NCBI RefSeq assembly: GCF_032884065.1
Contig: NC_088881.1
Location: 10,575,147-10,639,146, forward strand
Origin: Artemia franciscana
Taxonomy: Eukaryota; Arthropoda; Branchiopoda; Anostraca; Artemiidae
Reading direction: 5' to 3'
Length of the DNA: 64,000 nt
The notes under the pieces are model-generated. The model was not told the origin of the DNA. It saw only the letters and a list, made by a program, of their open reading frames with translations, and did no database searches. Of this stretch, positions 1 to 12,566 are shown one piece after another. Numbering within the stretch: the stretch's first letter is position 1; every line of letters starts with the position of its first letter. The position numbers and the translations under genes were made by a program.

Positions 1-1680
1 GTAGGAACAATTGTGTATATTTCTAGAAGATGCTCCCGTGTAAAATTACCCCTTGTAAATTCATACCTGGGAACTTTCCTTCCCATGGAAAATCCCCCCA
101 GCAAATACTCCCTCCCCGAAAAAATCTGTTTACTTGCAAATAAAAAAATATTATATGTAGACAACAGACAAAATTCATAACTTACAGACGTTCCCTCAGG
201 TTGTGGGGGGAGGAGTCAAATTATCTTTCAGACATGGTGAACAAAACAGATATCTCAAAATTTTAATTAGATGATTTCAGGGGAAAAGGGCATAGGAGGG
301 AGTTAATTGCCCTCCAGTATTTGTGGTCATTTTGAAGGGGCATTAGAACAAAATAACGATATCCTTCCCGATATTCTTGGACCTTTGGTTCGACATGATC
401 ACCCTACTGAAAAAAAAATTCGTATCCGTTATCTTCTTACAAAAAAAACACAAAATTCCACGTTTTTGTAGATGGGATTTTGGAACCTCTGCAGTTGGGT
501 TCCATGATATGCTGAATCTGATGGTGCTCTTTTCATTAAAATTCCTTGACTTTTGGGATTGTCCCCCCCCCCCCAATTCTCGAAAACCACGAAAATTTTC
601 TCAGGCTCGTAGTTTTTGATGGGTATATTAAACTTAACGAAGTTTACATATTTGAAATCAACAAAAAGTCAATTCTTTTGATGTATATATTGTTGTACAT
701 ATTGTAGCCCTAACCGTTTGATTAACTCACCAGCTTTGGAACTGATCACCTCATACACATATTTCTCAGACTCCTATTACGAGACTTCCATGACTTGAAT
801 GGATCAGTTTTTCTTGGAACTAAAGACTCCCTTGTGAAAATCTACAGAACTTTATTGAATCGGTTGCCGGCAAAGCTTGAATTGCAATGACTACAGAAAC
901 TTCATCATATACTCTCCACTGACTAGCTTGATTCTGTCGTGGGTGAATCACAGGGATTGTCACGGTAGTTGCTTTTATTGATAAAGATTTAGTAACCAGA
1001 AAGGTTCAACCTGCCTAAGACCAAATATATTTGCTAATTTTGGAATATATTTGCTCAACCCAGCGTAATGAACAGTGAATCCTCAGAAAGAACCTCCAAC
1101 AGATTGACTCTAGTTCGGCATTGAGGGGTGACATGAGAGGTGTAGCATAAGTGGGAGATGGTAACGTCGGCAATGAAGGGGGTGGGGAATTAATGCCAGG
1201 TTTTTCTTCTCACTCAATTGGACTATCTGTCTTGGCGTTTTCTACAATTAGCCATGACTTGATGCCCACAACTATTTCCATTTTAATTCGAGTCAGATCG
1301 AGATTCATCTCTCTCTATGGTACTCTGGAGAAGACCGTTAATGAAAATGTACATTTTCATGAAACGCAGCCACAAGATTTGTGGCAATCATGACGGGTGT
1401 GATGTATACAAGGCCTGTAAGCCTATGAGGCACTTTATACAGCCACGTCCTTTGGAGGTCCTCAGCAATATCTGAATGTCCACCTTCACTAAACATATTT
1501 CGATTTTCAGAACAAGCTATGCCAACTTATAGATACAGGTATGTATGCTGTGTATCAGCATGCATGAGTCAATAGATTAAATAAATCGTTGTTGTTCTTC
1601 ATGGCCATTTCTGAAACAATTTTCTATGTTGCGTCTTTTCTGCCGGACGTTCACCGGTAAATCGAAGAAAATGGTCAAAA
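1..1680. other. Unrecognised AT-rich stretch
   Basis: I see no recognisable gene, RNA or element. Open frames are under about 80 codons, have no family resemblance and overlap on both strands. A 12-base C run lies near 565-576. Confidence 0.5.
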
Positions 1681-1701
1681 AATTTCTAATATCGTTTTTT
1701 A

Positions 1702-1749
1702 TATCGATATTTACGTTTCGATATCGATATTTGCTCCGATATATCGATA
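1702..1749. promoter_or_regulatory. Triple TATCGATA array, 20-bp spacing
   Basis: Three exact copies of the palindrome TATCGATA start at 1702, 1722 and 1742, so the period is exactly 20 bp (about two helical turns). In insects this octamer is the DRE site bound by DREF, and CGATA is the BEAF-32 core. No gene start is recognised next to it. It may instead be a short chance minisatellite. Confidence 0.35.
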
Positions 1750-1844
1750 TTGATTATCACCCAACGCTGGTTGCTAATGTTTCTGCATTGCTCATCTCCT
1801 CTAAAGGGAAAAAAAGTTTACGTGTATCACTTTAATAGAATAAT

Positions 1845-4420
1845 TCTAGCGTTGGAATTTTAAGATAGTAGAGTAAGTGATTACTTGACAGTTCAGAGCG
1901 CTGCTTCAACGTTCTAAATAGTAACAACAACTATATCGAAGCTGCTTTTGTGGTGAAACTGTCGCAAAGCAGGAAAAATTGGCCAAAAGAAAAATGGTCC
2001 GTTTAAGGTCGCAGATAACTTTGTTTTGATAGTCTTTCTGCATTACCCATCAGATGTACACTGCCTGTTAGCGTTAGTGTCATGACATTATCAGCATCCT
2101 TTTCAAATTTAGCCCTTTTTCATTCGAAGAAATAAAAATGGCTGACTATTATAAAAATATTGCAACTCGTAAGAATTTAGAGATAAGCCAATACCAATTT
2201 GATAAGACAGGAATTTAACGATTGGTATTTCGTTCTGAAGCGTGCTACTTCTAGGGACTCAGTGGTAACAACGGCCATATCGATGCTTCTTTTGTGGTGA
2301 AACTGCCGCAAAGCAGTCAAAAATTGGCTTAAAGAAAAATGGCCTGTTTAAGGTCGCAGATAACTTTGTTGCTAGTTTTTCTGCATTACCCATCAGATGT
2401 ACAAATCCTGTTAAAGTCAGTCTCATTACATTGTCTGTATCCTCTTCAAATTTAGACCTATTTCATCCAAAAATATAAAAGTGGCTAACTATTATAAAAA
2501 TATTGCAACTCTTAAGAATTTAGAGATTAGCCAATACAAATTTGATAAGGCAGGAATTTAACGATTGGTATTTCGTTCTGAAGCGTGCTACTTCTAGGGA
2601 CTCAGTGGTAACAACGGCCATATCGAAGCTGCTTTTGTGGTGAAACTGCCGCAAAGCAGTCAAAAATTGGCCTAAAGAAAAATGACCTGTTTAAGGTCGC
2701 AGATAACTTTGTTGCTAGTTTTTCTGCATTACCCATCAGATGTACAAATCCTGTTAAAGTCAGTCTCTTTACATTGTCTGTATCCTCTTCAAATTTAGAC
2801 CTATTTCATCCGAAAATATAAAAGTGGCTAACTATTATAAAAATATTGCAACTCTTAAGAATTTAGAGATTAGCCAATACAAATTTGATAAGGCAGGAAT
2901 TTAACGATTGGTATTTCGTTCTGAAGCATGCTACTTCTAGGGACTCGGTGGTAACAACGGCCATATCGAAGCTGCTTTTGTGGTGAAACTGCCAAAAAGC
3001 AGTCAAAAATTGGCCTAAAGAAAATGGCCTGTTTATGGTCGCAGATAACTTTGTTGCTAGTTTTTCTGCATTACCCATCAGATGTACAAATCCTGTTAAA
3101 GTCAGTCTCATTACATTGTCTGTATCCTCTTCAAATTTAGACCTATTTCATCCGAAGAAATAAAAGTGGCTAACTATTATAAAAATATTGCAACTCTTAA
3201 GAATTTAGAGATTAGCCAATACAAATTTGATAAGACAGGAATTTAACTATTGGTATTTCGTTCTGAAGCGTGCTACTTCTAGGGACTCAGTGGTAACAAC
3301 GGCCATATCGAAGCTGCTTTTGTGGTGAAACTGCCGCAAAGCAGTCAAAAATTGGCCTAAAGAAAAATGGCCTGTTTAAGGTCGCAGATAACTTTGTTGC
3401 TAGTTTTTCTGCATTACCCATCAGATGTACAAATCCTGTTAAAGTTAGTTTCTTTACATTGTCTGTATCCTCTTCAAATTTAGACCTATTTCATCCGAAA
3501 ATATAAAAGTGGCTAACTATTATAAAGATATTGCAACTCTTAAGAATTTAGAGATTAGCCAATACAAATTTGATAAGGCAGGAATTTAACTATTGGTATT
3601 TCGTTCTGAAGCGTGCTACTTCTAGGGACTCGGTGGTAACAACGGCCATATCGAAGCTGTTTTTGTGGTGAAACTGCCGCAAAGCAGTCAAAAATTGGCC
3701 TAAAGAAAAATGGCCTGTTTAAGGTCGCAGATAACTTTGTTGCTAGTTTTTCTGCATTACCCATCAGATGTACAAATCCTGTTAAAGTCAGTCTCATTAC
3801 ATTGTCTGTATCCTCTTCAAATTTAGACCTATTTCATCCGAAAATATAAAAGTGGCTAACTATTATAAAAATATTGCAACTCTTAAGAATTTAGAGATTA
3901 GCCAATACAAATTTGATAAGGCAGGAATTTAACTATTGGTATTTCGTTCTGAAGCGTGCTACTTCTAGGGACTCAGTGGTAACAACGGCCATATCGAAGC
4001 TGCTTTTGTGGTGAAACTGCCGCAAAGCAGTCAGAAATTGGCAAAAAGAAAAGTGGTCTGTTTTAAGATCGCAGATAACTTTTCTTTTTTTTTTAGTTTT
4101 TCTGTATTACCCATCAGATGTACGAAGTCTGTTAGCGTTAGTTTCATAAAATTGCCTGCATCCTTTTCATATTTACACTTCTTTTATTCGAGAAGAAATA
4201 AAAATGGCTAACTCTTATAAAAATATTGCAACTCTAAAGAATTAAGAGATTACTCCATATAAATTTGATTAGACGGAATTTGAATATTAGTATTTCGCTG
4301 TGAAGCGTGCTACTTCAAGGGTCTGAGTAGTAACCATGATCATATTGAAGCTGCGTTTGTGGTGAAACTGTCGCAGATAACTTTGTTGCTAGGTTTTCTT
4401 CATTACAAAACAGCCAAAAA
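1845..4420. repeat. 343-bp tandem satellite, about 7 units
   Basis: The landmark CTAGGGACTC recurs at about 2251, 2594, 2937, 3279, 3622 and 3965, a period of 342-343 bp. Central units differ by only a few bases. The outer units (about 1845-2172 and after 4239) are clearly diverged, the usual pattern when unequal exchange homogenises the middle of an array. Most units carry a minus-strand frame of about 80 codons that is opened and closed by small changes, so it looks incidental. No transposon ends are visible. Confidence 0.9.
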
Positions 4421-5400
4421 CTATTCCAAAGAAGATTCACCTGTTTGAAGTCGCATATAACCTATTTTATAAATTGACCTGTCTGATATCGAGCGTTCTT
4501 AGGCTTTCTGCATTACCCATCAGTTTTACAAAAGCTTTATTCTCTTTATCACTATAGCACCGCTGAAATTGCTACTACTTTAACTATTACTGAGCTAACT
4601 GGAGCACCAAGCTACCTCTAACCAGCACAACTGCTGACGATCCTCTTCCTACACTCGAAATCTCCAATACATGAATTAACCAACAAATTTTTAATTTAGC
4701 TTCTGTTTATTTCCTCCACTGAGTTCATTTTCTGTAACCTTCATAACCCAGCCCACCCCACTTAGCCTATTTAAAATTTCCAGTTTTCTTTACCAATTCG
4801 TGCCCTTACTGGAGAATACCAATGAAGAACCTTTCCCTTTGTCATGGAAAACCTCAACAAAGATGATCCCCAAGATGTAGGAGATACGCATGTCGATGGA
4901 TTGAATACACATTGTGTCTGCCGACCTACCTCGCCCTCCTCCCCTGCACAAAATTTGATGTTTATTTGACACCTCTTCCTTCTTCCAAAGGTCACTTAGA
5001 TCTTTTAAGCCATTTATTGTAAATTTACTAATTGAAAATTACTAAACACAATTAGAATCCATGCCTTAAAAAAAACAGCATTCTAAGCCTGACTGAGGGA
5101 AATAGAATTGTCACAGGAAACACAGTAGTTCCGTAAAACATACTTGAAGAACCTGTGTTGTACACAAATGAAACATACTGTCTGGTTCTTTAACAGAGTT
5201 GTCCGGTGCTTCATATTACGATTAATTATTTGTAACTCTTCTTGTGCATAAATTTGAGTTAATTAAACATTTTAAAATCTCTCCATCTTTTGAATCCATT
5301 TCTTCTTTTTGAGTATTCAAGCATAAGTTAAGTAACATAAATATTGTTCTTGTTGTGCTCTGTGTATTTACCTTGTACCTAGTCTTGCTTCAATTTCATC
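4421..5400. other. Unrecognised stretch
   Basis: No feature recognised. The segment up to about 4520 still resembles decayed satellite. The rest has only short frames without family resemblance. Confidence 0.4.
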
Positions 5401-5410
5401 ACTTTTTTAG

Positions 5411-5480
5411 GGATCCTCCAAATCCTATGCCATTAAAGAAAAAGGATGAACTTGAACATGTGGCCAAGAGCAACAGATAA
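5411..5480 (+). CDS. Candidate 3'-terminal coding exon
   Basis: A pyrimidine-rich tract ends in ACTTTTTTAG at 5410 and is followed by 22 open codons to a TAA at 5478-5480; the peptide begins DPPNPMPLKKKDELEH. An AATAAA polyadenylation signal follows at 5515-5520. Acceptor, short charged coding tail, stop and polyA signal in this order is what a last exon of a host gene looks like. I do not recognise the protein and see no upstream exon nearby. The match could be coincidental. Confidence 0.35.
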
Positions 5481-5530
5481 AACTTCAAGTTGTCACTTTT
5501 GTTTTCTGCTTTTCAATAAAAGATGAAATT

Positions 5531-8500
5531 AGAGTTCAAGTGCGCGTATTTAGTATAAAAAGAGGTCAATTGGTTTTTCATGTTATGGTCTCGCTCAGAG
5601 GGGTTCGCCCGATTTTACTTTTGCCACTAGCCCGAAAAAAGAATGTGATAAACCAATTTTTCTTTCTCAGAAGGCGAAAAGTTATTCGCAGATCCTTGTT
5701 AAAGATATTTATTTCATAAAGTATTGTGACGACCGACCTAGATGCAGTTAATGTAGCCTATACTATTACTGCAAGTACTAAATCCCTCCATAGCCAACTG
5801 CCTACGAGGTAAGTACAGATTATCAAGCTCCTTCTTTGTCCCAATCTATTTAAAGGGTCTCTACACCCTTCCGAGATGTTAACTTTCCTGCAATTTCTTC
5901 CTAGCCTGTTCGACCTACTTGTTGGGCCCTGGATGGATGGCCAAAAAATGCACAATCTTTGGCAATCTGCCATGCTTCCTTTCCCAAATGTTTCCTAGCC
6001 GCATTCTTTTTCTCATCAAAACCCAAGAAAGCGGGGTAAAATAACATTTTCCGTGAAGCTTACTGTTTGAAATACTGTCAGTCAAATAGTTACGTCTGCC
6101 GACAAAACAGTCTGTAGACGATTGTACATGCCAAGAACCCTCAAAAGATCAGAAGCTTTAAAGATATAGGTGATCAGTAATTTCACAAGAAGGGAACAAC
6201 TCTCAGGAGCTTATCCTGTTTAGGGAACAGCTTTGGATGCTATTGGGAAACAGCCCTTTCCAATCGCATGGCGTATTGCGCACTGCCAGCTTTTGAGCTT
6301 AGCCAATACCTCTTAGTCCTCTTTTGTTGACACGTTATCTGCTGTGGTGGGCACATGTCTGAAACCTTCTGAAACAGGGCAATGGGTTTATTGTAAGGTG
6401 TATTCTTGGCCGTTCTGGTCGTTGTGCGCTCCATTTTTGATTCTGATATTCTCAGAGTTCAAATCTTCACCAGAGAAAATCCTTAGCGTAACTTAAAGTT
6501 TTAGACCTCTTTTGGATGGTCATACCCAGTTCTCTATTTCTTACTCGATATTATACTCTATATTCGCTATGCCTTATTTGCCTTCCACTGACAGACTTAA
6601 TGGGGGTCGTTTAACAATCGAAAGCAACTTCGCCATTATAGCAAGAAATGCTATAGAATTTCCTGTTTTTGGTGTGAAAGAGTGGGTGATTTCGTGTATA
6701 GATGTGGAGAAGCACATTAATAGCGACTGAGAAAGATTTAAAAGTAAGTTACCATGGGTCATGGGTCTAAATATGGTAGTCTCAAGGATATCTTGTGGAA
6801 GAATTCATAAATTTCCTTTGATACTTTCAAATCGAAGAATGACATTGCAGAAAGAGTAGTAGAATTGTGAGAATGGTCCTTTACATTTTTTATGTTATTC
6901 ATTAAGTTTCTGATTTATTTTTCAATTTGTAACTTTCTCCCTTAAGATGGATAGCTTCGGATTTTTTTTCCTACTATTTCTTTAAATAAAAAAAAGGAAG
7001 TGGAAAATTTTAAAATGTATTTTTTCTTCAGTATCATCAAAACCACAGGGAGTAATAGACGATTAAATCATTGTTCATTATTAGAAGGTTTAGATACAGA
7101 GTTTAGTAGGACATACCGCTTTTTCAAATTCCTGCAGAATGTGGAAGCAGAACACTTATTACTAGTATCAATAAAATAATTTATATTAAACAGTGCCTAT
7201 GTGAAGACTGATCAACGAGTTAAAAACCACATATTAATGATATTCAAAAAAGCTTGTACTAAGCAAACAATTAGCGAATTTTAAACATCAGGCACCACTC
7301 ACAGGAACTTTATACGAATATCAATCAGTGGGTTTTGTGTTTCTAGCGAACACGCTAAGGCATGTTAAAGTGGAAATTTCGTTAAAATAGTCGCTTTCTA
7401 GTCCCTTGGACACAAGACTAATAAGCTACTTGAAATTTATTCTCCTCTTGCGAAACAAAAGGTGTTGTGAAACAACATAGCAATGGATGGTTTCAAGAAT
7501 TGCTTGAAAAAAAAATGAAAATCTTCAAATACCAAAACAAGAAAAGGATATTTTCATTACTGGGTTTCTAAAATACTCCCTTAGACAAGTTATATTTCAT
7601 TCTGGCGTCTTCTTTAAGATTGATGCGATTTCTGTTTGTTTTGTTGTCATTTGATATATCGACATTCATGCAATTTGTTGCCTAAAAATGCTTCTAATTT
7701 AATCAATATCTACCAATAGAGTCATATCTATTTTGAAAAAGATTTTAGTTGCTCCTTTTTTTTGCCCATTTTATTGCTTTCTTTATATTTATTATTAATC
7801 CATTTTTTTTAAACTTGCTTATCTGTACTTTTTATTTACTAAAAAGTTTTAGATAACGTTGAATAAAATAAAGCAAAACAATACCATTTCATTAAGTTAA
7901 AGCCTCCTCTGCAATTTACTTCAGTAACACAAATTGTAACTTATAAAGCAAATAGTTCTAGGTAGTGAACTGTAAGTTAAGAGCTACTCGGGCTAATAGT
8001 AACTGAATTTGAAAAGAATGATTTTAACAACGATAAATGTCGTCTCAAGATGTTATCTTCAAAAATGCGAAATTTCAGGGGTAAAGTAAGATTCACGGGT
8101 GTTTATGTGCCCCCCCCCCCCTCGCCAGGGGTGATCATGTTCTGGAGCACTCGTCAAATCAATTAAATATACCTCCTTTTCAATCGAATTTGCACTACTT
8201 TAAAAGAAAATTTCCAGCTTTTTTACAATTTTACTTCCCTATAGTTAAAACGAAAACAGGTCCTTGGAAGTCAAATTTGGTCTCACGTTTATACTTTTTA
8301 CAATTGTTCTAGGCCCCACCTAGATAACCCCATCAATTTATCCTATTTTCAATTGAATTTATACCATTGTAAAGAAAGATTTACAACATTTTTACAATTT
8401 CCCATAATGAGCTTTAAGGTCCAAAGAGGTCTTGTGAAATACAACTTTGGTGAATTTGTGAAATTCGCCTTGTCAAATTCAATTTGTGAATTTATGGAAA

Positions 8501-8590
8501 AAAAAAACAAGAGAAATTCCGAAATATCCTAGAGTATGTGTTTTAAGAAGAAGAACACGATAATAATCGAAGTATTCAATGGATTAGAGA
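5531..8590. other. Unrecognised AT-rich stretch
   Basis: No gene or element recognised in about 3 kb. The longest frames are 60-72 codons and lack family features. A C-rich run lies near 8109-8122. Confidence 0.4.
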
Positions 8591-8930
8591 AAATTCCCTT
8601 ACACTTAATATGTCAGTAAATGCAAATGGAGCTTGGACCAGTTTTTGGCTCTGTTGTTAGAGATTTAAAAAATAGAATGAATGATAGAGATTGTTACAGA
8701 TTTCAATTTACAACAAGTGTAATATTTTATTCTCAGAATAATAATGAAGAACTCGAACCTATTCATTACCATAGCTACTCCTGGATTTTTAATAAAAATA
8801 GCGCCATCAAACAACGTTATCTAAACGTTGACGACGTTAACAACGAAATCACAGGAATATACACACATTAGTCATAAAGAATACAGATCAGGTACATACA
8901 ATAAACCCAGATCAGGTTTAGAATCTGAAA

Positions 8931-9361
8931 ATCGGTGGAATCGGTTATTGAATGACAAGATTACCAAATTATGTGGGAGGTTCTTATAAAGAATTGCCCG
9001 AATTTACCCATACACATTAACTTTTTCCCTTCCCAAGAGTTCTTCCATTTATAGCTGGCCCGACTGTAACTGAGCTTGCAGAGTCACGCCATGACACTCG
9101 TTCTAAACCAAATAACTAGCGACATCAAGACGGGAGCCCCAATTCTCACAGACAAAGGATTTTAAGAGATAGCTGTAACCCTTAGAGATCGCCATTTTCT
9201 ATTTTTAATGCGTTTCGGGCGATTCTTCCTTGCTACGCCCTTTTAAGGAGGTAGCAGGGTATTCTACCCCCCTTCGCCAAACTCAGTAGATAACACCGGG
9301 AATCGATTATTGAATGACAAGATTACCAAATTCCAGGTTCTTATAAAGAATTTCCTGAATT
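8931..9361 (+). repeat. About 70-bp direct repeat flanking an insert in the polymerase fossil
   Basis: The segment around 8931-9003 is repeated at about 9294-9361 (shared core TGAATGACAAGATTACCAAA). Both encode the same polymerase piece ending in GSYKE-PEF. The roughly 290 bp between them (9004-9293) are not polymerase. This is a partial duplication with intervening DNA of unknown origin. Confidence 0.8.
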
Positions 9362-10080
9362 TGTAAAAAAAAATAAAAAAGATAGTACTAATATAGAAAA
9401 TAATGATAATAAATGCTTTCTTTGGTCAATACTAGTTTATCTTCATCCAGCTAAAAATCATGTAAACATCAACGACATGAAGATGAATTCAACTTTAAAG
9501 GGATTACTAATTTTCCAATGGGTATCCAACATATATATAAATTTAAAAACAAATATAGCATTAAAATCTGTCTATTTGAAATAAGTGAAAATAAAGTGGT
9601 TAGAGCTCATGTTCCTAAAACTAAGATCAACAGAAAAACTGCTACACCAGTGATTAATTTATTCTATTTTGATAATCATTATGTTTTAAGTAAAGATTTA
9701 ATTAGATTATTGAGAACTCAACTTACTACACATATATCAAAAATTTATCTTTGCACCTACTGTGGAAGACATTCCCAGAAGAGCTAAAGCATGAAAAACA
9801 TTCTAAAAAAGGATAACAGTTAAGATCTTGACCTTATTATGCCAAAAACTGGATCTAAAATTGAATTTATACAATATAGCTAAACAAATGAAAGTACTTT
9901 ACTGTATTATAGCTGATTGCACTCTATGTATTATAGCGAACAGATATTTTGTAACTACTATAACAGAAGTGTGTACAGCAATAGACAATGAGTATAAAAA
10001 TAGAGAGATCAATACCCAAGAACAAGTAAGAGAAAAATGGAATAATACAACTTTTAAAAGATGTCATATTTGTGAAAAGG

Positions 10081-10232
10081 AAGTAAAACAGTTCAAAATA
10101 GGGAAACCTTTTAATTGACAGTGAACAGATATAAAATTTTTAACTGTATATGTGTTCGAAATATCCAGTTAAAAATTTTTATATCTGTTCACTGTCAATT
10201 AAAAGGTTTCCCTAATTTGAACTGTTTTACTT
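10081..10232. repeat. 66-bp near-perfect inverted repeat
   Basis: Bases 10081-10146 are repeated in inverse orientation at about 10166-10232, with one or two differences, around a 19-nt spacer. The arms are polymerase coding sequence, so one polymerase segment has been copied backwards right next to itself. The next polymerase segment resumes at about 10310. Confidence 0.9.
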
Positions 10233-11470
10233 TCGTCATGGAAAGGCAGTGTGGTCTTCGAAGTTATCTATGTAAAAAGGAAATAGTATACAATAATTTT
10301 TCATTTAGATCATTACCATATGACTGGTAATATACGTGGATTTATTCATGAAGAATGAAATAACTTTAGAATTCCTAAACATATCCCTGTTGTAATGCAT
10401 AATCTCTCAAAAGAAGAGTCTCATTTATTTCTTAGAGCATTAGTACATGATAACGGTATTTTTGATGCAGTGGAGGGTTTTACATTATTTTATAAGACAA
10501 TTGAAACCCAATACGAAATGCGTTTCACTCCGTGCTATGGCTTCACTGTTAGACACACTTTCTGCAAATTTAGCTAAATTTGAATGTAAATTAATTTGCA
10601 GTTGCTTAAGAAACAATCAAGAAAGGGATTTGTCACTATGAAATTGATAGATATGAAAAAATAAATTGGATATGAAAAAAAATAAATGATACAAAATTAC
10701 CTTCAATAGACAAGTTTTATTATAGATTAACAGGGAAAAATATTTCTGAAGAAGCATAAATAAGAGCGAAATCTTTTTGGAAATTATTTAAATGTAAAAC
10801 TATTAGATTACATTAAATTATACCTATAAATGATGTTTTGATTTTATTAGATGTCGTTGAAAATTCAAGAAATGTCTGTTTCAATAATTAAAACTATACC
10901 CGTTGCACTGCTTCTCAGCACCAGGACTAACATGGAAAGCTTTTCTCAAGCACTCTATAGCTGAATTCCATTATTTTCTGATGAAGATATGTATACTTTT
11001 ATTGAAAAGGAATAAGAGGAGGTGTATCTCAGTATATAAAGGATATTATAAAGCAAATAATAAATATATGAAAAACTAATCGAACACAACCTTCAAATTA
11101 TTTAGTGTATTTTAAATGCGAATAATTTATATGGTTGGGTAATATCACAGAATTTACCTGAAAAACTTTACCTTTGTTAATATTCCCGATCATCTAAAAG
11201 AAATCAACACCTCAAACTATTACCAACAATTAAAAGATTACATTGAATAAAAAATGAATAAGAATACCGTAGGAGCCATATACGAAATTAATTTAAGATA
11301 TCCAAGAGATTTACACAATTTACATAAAGATTTACCACTAGCTCCTGAACATTTTCAATATAAACTAAGTACTACTTTAATAATAAATGAACTATTTTAT
11401 GCATTATTAGAATTTAAGATTGTATTCAAAACATAGCTTATTATTGAAAAAGTAAATAGAATACTAGTCA

Positions 11471-11524
11471 ACGGCAGTCTAACCAACTGAGGGTCTAACC
11501 AAAAACGGCAGTCTAACCAACTGA
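11471..11524. repeat. 20-bp direct repeat, 34-bp period
   Basis: ACGGCAGTCTAACCAACTGA occurs exactly at 11471-11490 and again at 11505-11524, just after the polymerase fossil. It may mark an element edge, but no partner copy is seen elsewhere in the window. Confidence 0.7.
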
Positions 11525-12560
11525 CGCTAAAACCAAGGTCTGAGAGGGGCAGTTGCCCCTATGCCGTAACAAATTACGCCCATGACTAATTGAAATGGTT
11601 CCATTTCAAAGACAAAAAAGACAGCATAAAAAATTGATATTAATGTGAGCTTTTCTTTCAGTTTATCCCCTGTAATTGTTTTTGCTTTGATTATATTGCT
11701 GCATAATTTGTTAAAATTAAGTTTAAAAAATCTAACAAAATCCTGTTATTTGCAATTAATGCTATTGTCGTAGAGTTCGTTATATAACCGTATAAATAAA
11801 AAGGTCGTTTAAGGTGAAAGTTGATAGCAAAAAGTTCGAACATAAGTTCAAAAAGTTGTATATTTCATTAGCAAACGAAAGATAAAAAAGCAATAGAATC
11901 CAAAGCAATTTCTTTTTTCTTTGAACTTTCGTGGTACACTATAACTCTTTGTCACTGCGGCATAAATTATAATCATAGATTTCCCCTGGTGTTAGCAGAA
12001 ATATTTATATAGCCCATTCTAAAGGCCTATATTCACTTGTCTACTGCTCCTAAGGAATTATTTATCAAGCATCAATGTCAACACCATAGAATTCAAAGCT
12101 GTGATTAAATATTTTACGGCCTTCCTTAGGTATGCACATCTGATTAATGCAATTAATTTTCCTTTCAGGTTATTGAAAATCACTCGCAGTTTAGGAGATT
12201 ACCACAGTTTTGTCGGTGTTACCACATTATGCCGTGAAAACAACTAGGCAGAAAATTGTATAAATATTCAATAGCGGTTTACATTCATAAAAACTCGAAT
12301 ATTAAAAGTATGTGAGAAGTGCAATTGTGAGATGTGACGTTTCATGTATGATGTGTTTTCTATTGAAATCTATTAATACGTCCAACTTTACAAGCTCTGC
12401 TCTCCCCGTTGGGGGATAGTATTTGTTTGTAGCTTCAAGAGAGTTAAATAAAACAGTTCCTAAAGACATTCATCCCTCTAAGCAAAGTTATGCCTTCTTG
12501 AGCTATTTGGTACTATCATTTTTTATTTTCACTATCCTTGGTACCAGAAAAGAAACAATT
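11525..12560. other. Unrecognised stretch
   Basis: No gene, RNA or element recognised between the polymerase fossil and the next RT fragment. Confidence 0.4.
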
Positions 12561-12566
12561 AAAATT

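Larger units (their letters stand above)
8600..11440 (+). pseudogene. Decayed protein-primed DNA polymerase B (Polinton/adintovirus type)
   Basis: Pieces in different frames follow the order of one protein-primed family-B DNA polymerase. An N-terminal segment lies at 8620-8871. GSYKE-PEF and CFLWSIL-HP pieces lie at about 8995 and 9410-9450. The 9518-9787 frame carries INLFYFDNHY and a Zn-finger-like CTYCGRH. A broken exonuclease-I segment reads IIADCT near 9920. DHYHMTGNIRGF and IPVVMHNLS follow at about 10310-10410, then MASLLDTLSANL at about 10530. A piece reading LPSIDKFYYRLTGK lies near 10700, DEDMYTFIEK near 10985, and GAIYEINLRYPRDLHNLHKD at 11270-11330. Frameshifts and stops are numerous, so it is dead. 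Such genes belong to Polintons and related virus-like elements. I see no capsid, integrase or terminal repeats here, so only the polymerase remains. Confidence 0.85.

Noticed and set aside
2863-3111. Minus-strand frames of about 80 codons recurring in the 343-bp satellite
   Set aside because: The frame opens and closes between units through single-base changes and resembles no protein, so coding is unlikely.
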